Shown one piece after another: positions 1 through 4,797 of a stretch of DNA of 6,298 bases. The stretch comes from Nitrospira sp. GTDB taxonomy: Bacteria; Nitrospirota; Nitrospiria; Nitrospirales; Nitrospiraceae. The stretch's first letter is position 1; the number at the start of each line of letters is the position of its first letter. Location of the stretch: NCBI GenBank assembly GCA_015904075.1, contig JABMDH010000042.1, positions 1,914-8,211 on the forward strand, read 5' to 3'. Under the pieces are notes generated by a model that had not been told where the DNA came from, made no database searches, and saw only the letters and a program-made list of their open reading frames with translations. The position numbers were made by a program, and so were the translations under genes.

Positions 1-258
1 CGTCATGGGAACTGGACCAGCCCGAAGAGTCGGGCGGTCTATCCCAACCAATGGCGGATCACGATTCCCTCCTTGGATATGAAGCTGGACCTTACCCCGG
101 TACTCGCAGATCAGGAACTCCGAACCACGAGCAGCGCGCAGGTCACATATTGGGAAGGCGCCGTGTCGGTCTCTGGTACGAAACAGGGCCGGCCCATACA
201 GGGTGAAGGGTATGCGGAGCTGACAGGTTATGCGGAGCGGATTGAACAGCGGCTGTAA
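1..258 (+). CDS. Lipocalin-like (AttH/CrtC-type) secreted hydrolase-family protein, C-terminal part
   Basis: The reading frame is open from the first base to a TAA at 256-258, so the 5' part lies outside the window; 85 residues are visible. They show features I associate with the C-terminal end of the AttH/CrtC lipocalin-like family (COG5621, 'predicted secreted hydrolase'). A Y-P-x-x-W-x-I-x-I-P-S stretch is followed by an L-x-L-x-P-V segment, then DQEL, then the YWEGAV motif, and finally GEGYAELTGY close to the C-terminus. Family members are usually about 350-400 residues, are exported, and often sit beside ABC-type permease genes, so such genes may lie to the left. CrtC relatives hydrate carotenoids, but most COG5621 proteins have no proven substrate, so none is assigned here. 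The family call rests on remembered motifs and is fairly secure; the function is not. Confidence 0.8.
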   Translation, partial: RHGNWTSPKSRAVYPNQWRITIPSLDMKLDLTPVLADQELRTTSSAQVTYWEGAVSVSGTKQGRPIQGEGYAELTGYAERIEQRL

Positions 259-285
259 TTGGAAAAAAGACGGACCGCACCGCTG
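247..285. terminator. Weak inverted repeat between convergent genes
   Basis: CAGCGG (247-252) and CCGCTG (280-285) are perfect 6-base inverted arms around a 27-base loop. They span the gap between two convergent genes, where a shared terminator would be expected. The loop contains an A-rich run (AAAAAA at 263-268), which reads as a T run on the minus strand, but it sits inside the loop and not after the stem. This is only a weak candidate and may be chance. Confidence 0.2.
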
Positions 286-288
286 GCG

Positions 289-1515
289 CTATTCGGCATG
301 GTGCCGCTTGATCTCAGCAATAGCGTCGGGCGTGCCGATAGCGGCTAAGGCATCTCCTGCAGCCGAGGCAAGATAGGTTCCTCGTTGATCCATCAGCTTT
401 GACAGGGCCGGGACTGCCGGGGCGGCCTTGGGCCCCATGCTCAATAAGACTCGCACGGCTGTTTCACGGACGGTTCGCCGTGAATCATCAAGTGCATCGG
501 CGAGCGCGAGCACGGCTTCTTTGGACTCGAAATTCTCTAATAACATGGCGGCCCAGGGCCGCATGGCATCGCTCCCCTCCTTCAGCAGCGAAATCAGAAA
601 AGACTGAACCTCAGGGGAGGTCTTCCCGATGCAGGCGAGAGAAGACAGAAAATGGGAATTGACCGGTTGTAACACGCTTGGGTCGTTGAGGAGGCGGATC
701 AGTTCCGGTATCGCGCTCGCAGATTCAGGCCCTCGTTCGCACAGGACGTCCGTGAGCAGTTTCGTATGTGCGAACGTGCGCTGGTGTAGCGCTTCTAACA
801 TGGCCGGGGTCGAGACGTTTCCCATACGAACGAGCGACGCCTTGATTTCCACTTTCCTTTTGTAGTCGGCTCGATCCAGCTCGACGAGCAATGCCTGCGC
901 GCTTTTGAACGACGGATGTGAGGTGTTGACGGGATGTCTGGTCACCCATTGCTGCACGTTCCGTTTCGCATCTTCCTTCTGTTCGGTCGTCATCTGATAG
1001 GCCGTCACGGACTCCTGAGGATTACAGCGTGACGGGACATGGAGGTGGGCCACGCCGCACCATGTATAGGCTTGGACAAGATTGGGTTTGATTTTTCCCT
1101 CGCCTCGGCTGTACCGGTCGACTAACTTCATTTGGGCATCAACATGGCCTTGATCGGATGCCAGGGTGAACCATTTAATCGCCTCGATCTTTCCCGTCGA
1201 TCCGGGAGTTCCACCCTCCAATAAGAGCGCATAGATATACTGCGCATCGGCCACTCCATGTTCCGCTGCCGGCTTGATCCATTTAATCGCTTCGGCGCTA
1301 TCCGGCGCGACACCCTTTCCGCTGTATGCCATGAGACCGATGTAATACTGCGCTTTGGGATTGCCGCTTTCAGCGAGCGGACGCAATTCTTGATGCGCGG
1401 TTTGATAGTCTCCTCGTTCAAATGCTGATATGCCGGAATCAAGGCCGGCCCCTGCAATCTGCGGCATCGAACAGAACAAGAGGACCACGGATAGGAGGAC
1501 AATGGTGACAGGCAT
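289..1515 (-). CDS. Exported Sel1-repeat / HEAT-repeat protein
   Basis: This is a 408-residue protein. Residues 1-23 form a signal peptide with a long hydrophobic core (IVLLSVVLLF) and an A-G-A type cleavage site. Residues about 27-50 look like a TPR-like helix pair (AFERGDYQTAHQELRPLAESG). Three Sel1-like repeats follow (about 51-87, 88-123 and 124-157), each with the A-x-x-x-[IL]-[GA]-x-x-[YL] and EAIKW pattern. A linker with cysteines at 153 and 164 follows. Residues about 262-405 read as HEAT/armadillo-type helical repeats, for example RRTVRETAVRVLLSMGPKA followed by APAVPALSKLM. Both repeat types are protein-binding scaffolds, so a periplasmic adaptor is the natural inference; no catalytic motif is visible. 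The ATG at 1515 is backed by an AGGGAG Shine-Dalgarno (1523-1528) seven bases upstream. The gene converges on the lipocalin-like gene. Confidence 0.87.
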   Translation of the reverse strand: MPVTIVLLSVVLLFCSMPQIAGAGLDSGISAFERGDYQTAHQELRPLAESGNPKAQYYIGLMAYSGKGVAPDSAEAIKWIKPAAEHGVADAQYIYALLLEGGTPGSTGKIEAIKWFTLASDQGHVDAQMKLVDRYSRGEGKIKPNLVQAYTWCGVAHLHVPSRCNPQESVTAYQMTTEQKEDAKRNVQQWVTRHPVNTSHPSFKSAQALLVELDRADYKRKVEIKASLVRMGNVSTPAMLEALHQRTFAHTKLLTDVLCERGPESASAIPELIRLLNDPSVLQPVNSHFLSSLACIGKTSPEVQSFLISLLKEGSDAMRPWAAMLLENFESKEAVLALADALDDSRRTVRETAVRVLLSMGPKAAPAVPALSKLMDQRGTYLASAAGDALAAIGTPDAIAEIKRHHAE

Positions 1516-1540
1516 AATCGCGCTCCCTGACTATGAGAGT

Positions 1541-1560
1541 CCTAGTGGTTCTACCATAGG
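1541..1560 (-). repeat. Short hairpin in the leader of the Sel1/HEAT gene
   Basis: CCTA-x-TGGT, three bases, ACCA-TAGG forms two 4-base stem segments with one bulged base and a tri-nucleotide loop. On the minus strand it would lie at the very 5' end of the transcript started by the proposed promoter at 1571-1598. It could be a 5' stabilising stem or an operator. On the plus strand it is followed by TGTTTTG, but no plus-strand gene needs a terminator here. Confidence 0.3.
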
Positions 1561-1570
1561 TGTTTTGCTG

Positions 1571-1598
1571 ATTATGAAGGATTGAAAGTGTGAGGCAA
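1571..1598 (-). promoter_or_regulatory. Candidate sigma-70 promoter of the Sel1/HEAT gene
   Basis: Reading the minus strand, TTGCCT (1593-1598, four of six matches to TTGACA) is followed after 16 bases by CATAAT (1571-1576, five of six matches to TATAAT). Transcription would start near 1564 and give a leader of about 50 bases that contains the AGGGAG ribosome site. The match is reasonable, but the -35 box is weak. Confidence 0.4.
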
Positions 1599-1675
1599 TA
1601 GAAATCTGTGAATCAGGCAACCGTGACCTCTTGAGCAGGTCTGGGGCAATGTCATGGCCGACGGGGTGCATGACG

Positions 1676-1931
1676 CTAGCGCAGAATGAGCCAAGACACA
1701 TAGACGAGCAGCAGAGTGACGATCGATAGCAGGACAAAGAGTGTCTTACGGGCAACGGCCATCAGCTGCGCGCCCTTGGATGTGCCCGTGTCGTTTGGTT
1801 TGGCATTGAATGAATGCGTCGTGATCCCGCTGTAATACCAATGCTTCAATCTGGCGATCTAACTGGAGCTTTTGGTTGTCACGAATGTCTTTCAGAAGCG
1901 AGATTAATTGCTGAGCTTCTTGGTCGGACAT
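1676..1931 (-). pseudogene. Frameshifted small helical/transmembrane protein
   Basis: From ATG at 1931 the frame gives a charged amphipathic N-terminus (MSDQEAQQLISLLKDIRDNQ, then LQLDRQIEALVLQR) and ends at a TAA at 1746-1748 after 61 residues with a low-complexity, unlikely tail. From about 1768 downwards the neighbouring frame encodes QLMAVARKTLF, a hydrophobic helix (VLLSIVTLLLVYVSWLIL), a final Arg and a TAG at 1676-1678. A coiled-coil N-terminus followed by one C-terminal transmembrane helix is a common design for small bacterial membrane proteins, so the two halves probably belonged to one protein of about 85-95 residues. The span of 256 bases is one base more than a multiple of three, so one added base or a larger deletion near 1765-1785 would explain it. 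The start is fixed by a strong Shine-Dalgarno. A sequencing error cannot be excluded, and neither can two separate small ORFs. Confidence 0.6.
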
Positions 1932-1936
1932 GATCA

Positions 1937-1942
1937 CCCTCC
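1937..1942 (-). promoter_or_regulatory. Ribosome binding site fixing the start at 1931
   Basis: GGAGGG on the minus strand lies five bases before ATG 1931. This favours MSDQE as the true N-terminus over the longer in-frame start at 1970. The site is half of a near-perfect palindrome (ACCCTC-G-GAGGGT, 1936-1948), so the ribosome site could be masked by pairing or overlap a protein-binding site. Confidence 0.65.
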
Positions 1943-1956
1943 GAGGGTTTTCTTCA

Positions 1957-1984
1957 AGTGTAGAGCGCATCCGGTCATCGTCAA
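1957..1984 (-). promoter_or_regulatory. Candidate sigma-70 promoter of the frameshifted small gene
   Basis: On the minus strand TTGACG (1979-1984, five of six) is followed after 16 bases by TACACT (1957-1962, four of six). A start near 1950 would leave a leader of about 19 bases holding the GGAGGG site and would exclude the longer ORF start at 1970. The geometry of promoter, ribosome site and start codon is mutually consistent. Confidence 0.45.
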
Positions 1985-1996
1985 CTCGCTAGAAAG

Positions 1997-2031
1997 AGCC
2001 GGAGTGTAAGGCCATTCCTATCAATCCGGCT
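1997..2031. repeat. Inverted repeat between divergent genes
   Basis: AGCCGGA (1997-2003) and TCCGGCT (2025-2031) are perfect 7-base inverted arms separated by 21 bases. They lie just upstream of the proposed minus-strand -35 box, between the small minus-strand gene and the propeller gene. The element could be an operator or a transcript hairpin; no T-run marks it as a clear terminator. Confidence 0.35.
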
Positions 2032-2125
2032 TGCATCTGTTAATGGACCAGGCATCCATACGGGAGCCCTCAGGGGTTCTCGTCTTGACTCCAATCTGGT
2101 TGCTATGGTTACGTCCCGACACACA

Positions 2126-3160
2126 ATGATAAAGCTTCGTGCAGTCATTACATTGGCCTTGTTTGCCCTTTTGATCTTCTCCCTCGGCTGCCAAAAGGAG
2201 AGCGAGTCGGTTGTCTCGATCGCGCTCCATCCCACCAACGCGAATATTCTCTATGTCGCTACCAACGACGCGGTCTACAAGTCCCGTGACGGCGGTGGGA
2301 CTTGGGAAAAGTTTCCGAGCTTCAGCGCACGGCGCGTGACGACGCTGGCGATTGATCCCCAGCTTCCTGCCACGGTCTATGCCGGGACGATGGGGGATGC
2401 GGTCTACAAGAGTCCGGATGGTGGCCAACATTGGCTGCCGCACAACGTCGGCTTGAAAGAACATGTGTCGTTCATTAACCAGTTCGTCTTTCATCCGACG
2501 ATGAGCGAGAAGATCTATGCGGCGACTACTGTGGGCGCGTTCTTTACGAAAGACGCAGGTCGCGAATGGATTGAGCGGATGAACGGCATGAAGGAAGTGC
2601 ACATTGTGACGTCGATCGGGATTGACCCCAAGAATCCTGCAATTCTCTATGCAGGTACCACCGGTGGAGTCTATCGGTCTGATGATGGGGCTATGAATTG
2701 GAAAAAGATCAACAATGGGCTGATCCCGGAAAGTGAGCTCATGGCTGCGATGGCGTTGGGTGTGAACGCCATCGAGATCGACCGCATGAATCCAGACATC
2801 GTCTATGCCGGGACCACGAAGGGGTTGTTTCGCACGGGGAATAAAGGGGAACAGTGGGAACGGATCGGACAGTCGCTGCCCGATCCGTTCGTCAGCAGTG
2901 TTGTGATTCACCCGACAGGCCCGTCGGTGCTCTATATCGGCGGACCAGGAGGGGTCTGGAAAACCGCCGACAGCGGGAAGACCTGGCAGGCGATGAATCA
3001 CGGACTGGATACGCTGAATATCAGGGCGCTGGTGATGGCGCCCAACTCCTCCCAGACGATCTACGCCGGCACCAACGGCAGCGGTCTCTATCGCTCTACT
3101 GATGCCGGCGCGACGTGGGCGGCGGTGCCGTTGAAAGCCGCGCCGGCCGGCTCAGGTTAA
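2126..3160 (+). CDS. Seven-repeat BNR/YCF48-type beta-propeller lipoprotein
   Basis: The N-terminus MIKLRAV, a hydrophobic core (ITLALFALLIF) and SLGC form a lipoprotein signal peptide with the lipid-bearing Cys at residue 22 of this start; Ser at -3 makes the lipobox slightly non-standard. The mature part contains seven repeats of about 35-50 residues. Each has the pattern [HD]P-x4-x-[IVL]-Y-[AV]-[AG]-T, then VY[KR][ST]-x-DGG-x-x-W. Examples are ILYVATNDAVYKSRDGG, ILYAGTTGGVYRSDDGA and TIYAGTNGSGLYRSTDAG. Seven such units suggest a complete seven-bladed propeller of the BNR/sortilin/YCF48-like group. Relatives include glycosidases, photosystem assembly factors and binding scaffolds; no sialidase catalytic set is evident, so a binding role is inferred. 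An upstream in-frame ATG at 2105 would add seven residues. Neither start has a clear Shine-Dalgarno, and 2126 gives the more typical signal peptide. The stop codon lies inside a hexamer repeat array. Confidence 0.87.
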   Translation: MIKLRAVITLALFALLIFSLGCQKESESVVSIALHPTNANILYVATNDAVYKSRDGGGTWEKFPSFSARRVTTLAIDPQLPATVYAGTMGDAVYKSPDGGQHWLPHNVGLKEHVSFINQFVFHPTMSEKIYAATTVGAFFTKDAGREWIERMNGMKEVHIVTSIGIDPKNPAILYAGTTGGVYRSDDGAMNWKKINNGLIPESELMAAMALGVNAIEIDRMNPDIVYAGTTKGLFRTGNKGEQWERIGQSLPDPFVSSVVIHPTGPSVLYIGGPGGVWKTADSGKTWQAMNHGLDTLNIRALVMAPNSSQTIYAGTNGSGLYRSTDAGATWAAVPLKAAPAGSG

Positions 3161-3221
3161 GGTTGAGGTTAAGGTTGAGGAAGAAAACACTCCTCTCTCG
3201 GCCTTAACCTCAGCCTCGACC
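3155..3221. repeat. Inverted GGYYRA hexamer array at the left edge of copy 1
   Basis: The left arm (3155-3180) is four alternating hexamers GGTTAA, GGTTGA, GGTTAA, GGTTGA plus GG. The right arm (3202-3221) read on the minus strand is GGTCGA, GGCTGA, GGTTAA, GG. The first 20 bases of the left arm match the right arm at 17 of 20 positions and all three differences are transitions. The first hexamer supplies the TAA stop of the propeller gene. The hairpin sits between convergent genes and is followed on the plus strand by TTTCTT, so it may also act as a terminator. Confidence 0.7.
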
Positions 3222-3225
3222 TTTC

Positions 3226-3705
3226 TTAATATCCTGCCTTCGCTCCGCTGCCATGCTGATACCGCCCGCTGTAGGACAGCATTTGATCGGACAAGGCTTT
3301 CCATTCGTCGGCGGTCATGAGATTTTTCATCTTGAAGCGCAGACTCAAAATCTTCGCCGACCGTCCCATCCTTTGCTGGGCCGATTCATTGAGGACCTTG
3401 GAGAATTCATCCGGGGTCGTCGTATAGCTGGTGTTCAGGGTATAGAGTTGCCGATGGTAGGCGCGCTCTTGCTCGCGGGCCGCTTTGAGTTCGGTGATAA
3501 TGTCGGTGACCATTCCATTCACCAGTTTCGCTTTCTCGGGGTCCTTCACTGTCCGGTCAATCAACGCGACCATGTCTTGCTGGCCTTTCTGCCAGTAGGC
3601 ATCGCTGTTTCCGGCTCCCATCGCGCCGTGGTGATGATAGGACGAGCAGCCGGCCAACACGGCCGCTGCGAACACGCCGAGTAATCCACGATAGATCCGA
3701 TTCAT
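3226..3705 (-). CDS. Small lipoprotein with Spy/CpxP-like C-terminal motif, copy 1
   Basis: The protein has 159 residues from ATG 3705. MNRIYRGLLGVFAAAVLAGC is a textbook lipoprotein signal with lipobox LAGC (Cys20). After the Cys come SS-Y-HHH and a Gly/Ala-rich linker, then a mostly helical domain (about 36-145). Residues 113-137 (MGRSAKILSLRFKMKNLMT then ADEWKAL) resemble the LTxxQ-type motif of Spy/CpxP periplasmic chaperones and metal sensors, where a basic helix leads into L-T-x-E-Q/E-W. That resemblance is suggestive only. An anchored periplasmic helical protein is well supported; a stress or metal-sensing role is speculative. The start is chosen because GGAGG lies five bases upstream; longer in-frame starts at 3732 (GTG) and 3717 overlap this ribosome site. 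It diverges from the 114-residue gene across a short shared promoter region. Confidence 0.82.
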   Translation of the reverse strand: MNRIYRGLLGVFAAAVLAGCSSYHHHGAMGAGNSDAYWQKGQQDMVALIDRTVKDPEKAKLVNGMVTDIITELKAAREQERAYHRQLYTLNTSYTTTPDEFSKVLNESAQQRMGRSAKILSLRFKMKNLMTADEWKALSDQMLSYSGRYQHGSGAKAGY

Positions 3706-3710
3706 GCGTT

Positions 3711-3715
3711 CCTCC
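3711..3715 (-). promoter_or_regulatory. Ribosome binding site of lipoprotein copy 1
   Basis: GGAGG on the minus strand, five bases before ATG 3705. It decides the start against the two longer in-frame starts, which would place the site inside or at the edge of the coding region. Confidence 0.7.
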
Positions 3716-3725
3716 ATTGTGAGAG

Positions 3726-3755
3726 TTGTCACGTTCCTTCTTGATACCGTATTAT
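3726..3755 (+). promoter_or_regulatory. Candidate promoter of the 114-residue gene, copy 1
   Basis: TTGTCA (3726-3731, five of six) and TATTAT (3750-3755, five of six) are separated by 18 bases. Transcription would begin near 3761-3763, only about 6-8 bases before ATG 3769, so the mRNA would be almost leaderless. The block lies within 72 bases that are identical in the second copy. Confidence 0.5.
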
Positions 3756-3770
3756 CCGGTCGAATGTCAT
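3741..3770 (-). promoter_or_regulatory. Candidate promoter of lipoprotein copy 1, overlapping the divergent promoter
   Basis: On the minus strand ATGACA (3765-3770, five of six) and TATCAA (3741-3746, four of six) are separated by 18 bases. The leader would be about 28 bases and would contain the GGAGG site. An alternative -10 box, GATAAT (3751-3756), lacks a well-spaced -35. Either way it overlaps the plus-strand promoter, so the two RNA polymerases would compete. Confidence 0.35.
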
Positions 3771-4113
3771 GTCAGATCACGCACCGACTATGCCGAATCA
3801 GTTCCACATGCTCCAGGATGAGTTTCGCACTCATCTCGAAACCTTTTACGCCCGGCTAAAACTGGCTCCGCCGTACGAAAGCGTGGAGAAGGCCATTCGA
3901 GCCTTGACGACGGCGGTGTACGCTCTGCCCAAGGCAGAACAAACCCGAATCATGTCCGATCCTGTTGCGCGTTGGGAACAATTCCGGCTCGCGTTTCATA
4001 CCTCGGGTCTTTCCAAAAAACATCGCGGGATCATTGCCGGGCTGGCGCGTGACCGGTCTGCTGTGGATCTGCCCGCAGAGTACGATCATTTTCTGCATTT
4101 GTTCACTTCCTAG
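3769..4113 (+). CDS. Conserved small protein of unknown function, copy 1
   Basis: I do not recognise this 114-residue protein. It has no signal peptide, no hydrophobic segment and no cysteine, so it is probably cytosolic. Predicted helices cover about 10-32 (QFHMLQDEFRTHLETFYARL), 38-58 and 66-95, the last with a basic S-K-K-H-R-G motif at 81-86. The end is acidic and aromatic (EYDHFLHLF). It resembles copy 2 at 103 of 114 residues, and most base differences are silent, so it is a real, selected gene. No Shine-Dalgarno precedes ATG 3769, and the promoter candidate ends 13 bases upstream, which suggests a leaderless mRNA; an internal ATG at 3790, conserved in copy 2, is the alternative. Its 3' end overlaps the convergent membrane gene by 11 bases. 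Confidence 0.8.
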   Translation: MSDHAPTMPNQFHMLQDEFRTHLETFYARLKLAPPYESVEKAIRALTTAVYALPKAEQTRIMSDPVARWEQFRLAFHTSGLSKKHRGIIAGLARDRSAVDLPAEYDHFLHLFTS

Positions 4114-4714
4114 TTGTTTGGGAATCCGGGCGGGGTGATCCTTCGAGCGCTTCACGCAGTTCCTCGTACACTTTCGTCAGGCGGCTGTTTTCCAAACGAT
4201 AGGACAGGATCACGGTCACGAGGCCGATGATCAACACGAGCACCGCGCCGGCCGTGAGGCCTGCACCCAGCAGGAGGCCTTGCAACGACTCGAATCCTCC
4301 GTCCCCTAGATAAGTCGCGACGAACGCCAGTGATCCGATCGATACCAGTGCAAACCAGATGAGCGTGAGGATGGCTGACGACCAGGGGATGCGCTTGAGG
4401 CACAGTGCGCCCAGGCCGCGGTCGTCGGTCGAGAGGTAAATGAGCCCCTTGATCGGCCAGGCCGTGCGAAACCCGCTGGCAAAGAGCGCATACTGTGGGC
4501 GAATCGCAATCTGAGACAATTCCGGATAGAACCGGGCCACACCATGCGGAAGCATCAACACACCGTCGGCAGTGAACCGGTCACGCAGGGTTACCAGGGT
4601 GTGTGCTGTCCACCGGTCTTGAGTTCTCCCCACACTGCACCCATACCGAATGGCGTCCGGCGTCAGCTGGATAAAGTAGAACCAATCGCCCAGGATCAGC
4701 CCGATAAACAGCAC
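4103..4714 (-). CDS. Three-helix membrane protein of unknown function, copy 1
   Basis: From GTG 4714 the protein has 203 residues. Hydrophobic helices lie at about 1-17 (VLFIGLILGDWFYFIQL), 113-136 and 146-172, and a charged helical tail (RLENSRLTKVYEELREALEG) follows. The 95-residue loop between helices 1 and 2 is rich in Arg/Lys, and the short loop between helices 2 and 3 is acidic, so by the positive-inside rule the large loop and the tail would be cytosolic. Cys26 and Cys105 are kept in copy 2. The start is uncertain. The frame stays open upstream, with TTG at 4738 and 4765 inside a repeat array and ATG at 4876 inside the preceding lipoprotein gene; none has a good ribosome site. GTG 4714 is the first start beyond the repeat array, but the N-terminus may be truncated at the duplication junction. 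I do not recognise the family. Confidence 0.72.
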   Translation of the reverse strand: MLFIGLILGDWFYFIQLTPDAIRYGCSVGRTQDRWTAHTLVTLRDRFTADGVLMLPHGVARFYPELSQIAIRPQYALFASGFRTAWPIKGLIYLSTDDRGLGALCLKRIPWSSAILTLIWFALVSIGSLAFVATYLGDGGFESLQGLLLGAGLTAGAVLVLIIGLVTVILSYRLENSRLTKVYEELREALEGSPRPDSQTTRK

Positions 4715-4732
4715 GCCCGCAAACAGTGCTTT

Positions 4733-4793
4733 GGTCAAGGTTAAGGCTGAGCGAAGAACCTGCAATTTCCCCGACTCAACCTCAACCTTGGCC
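4733..4793. repeat. Inverted GGYYRA hexamer array at the duplication junction
   Basis: The left arm (4733-4751) is GGTCAA, GGTTAA, GGCTGA, G. The right arm (4775-4793), read on the minus strand, is GGCCAA, GGTTGA, GGTTGA, G. They match at 16 of 19 positions with only transition differences, which would form G-U pairs in RNA on one strand or the other. It lies in the same place as the array at 3155-3221, directly downstream of a lipoprotein gene, but the loop sequence is unrelated. A TTTCTT follows on the plus strand. Confidence 0.7.
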
Positions 4794-4797
4794 TTTC

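Larger units (their letters stand above)
3222..4727. repeat. Tandem duplication, copy 1
   Basis: This stretch is repeated in direct orientation at 4794-6298, offset by 1,572 bases at the left and 1,571 at the right. The only net length difference is one base in the short region between the two convergent genes. It covers a lipoprotein gene, a divergent 114-residue gene and a convergent membrane protein gene. The 114-residue genes of the two copies are about 87.5% identical, the lipoproteins differ at 9 of 159 residues, and the intergenic promoter region is identical. Homology is visible up to the last base of the window, so the true right end is not known. Confidence 0.95.

Noticed and set aside
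399..949. Several short frames on both strands within the Sel1/HEAT gene
   Set aside because: All lie inside a long gene with a signal peptide, recognisable repeats and a good ribosome site; none has its own start signal.
1531..1755. A 74-codon minus-strand frame
   Set aside because: It is out of frame with the transmembrane helix encoded at 1676-1762, starts at a TTG without a ribosome site, and has an irregular composition.
2085..2112. TTGACT at 2085-2090 as the -35 box of the propeller gene
   Set aside because: No acceptable -10 box lies 16-18 bases downstream (GGTTAC or GTTACG only), and the TATGGT nearby is just 13 bases away.
2021..3001. A 326-codon open frame on the minus strand opposite the propeller gene
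   Set aside because: Its product is a His/Arg/Pro-rich sequence with no domain pattern, and it lies antisense to a gene with seven clear protein repeats. GC-rich codon bias commonly keeps such antisense frames open.
3155..3221. Telomere-like or CRISPR-like reading of the GGTTRA repeats
   Set aside because: The hexamers are few, degenerate and arranged as hairpin arms between genes; there are no spacers of regular length and no chromosome end.
3253..3684. A 143-codon open frame on the plus strand opposite lipoprotein copy 1 (related frames at 4726-4932 and 5020-5316)
   Set aside because: It is a mirror of the lipoprotein reading frame. The copy 2 counterpart is broken into two pieces, so the frame is not preserved as a protein.
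4152..4545. Two minus-strand frames of 79 and 83 codons inside membrane protein copy 1, with a similar one at 5877-6116
   Set aside because: They are alternate-frame shadows with Arg/Ser-rich products and no start signals; the main frame has clear transmembrane helices and conservative changes between copies.
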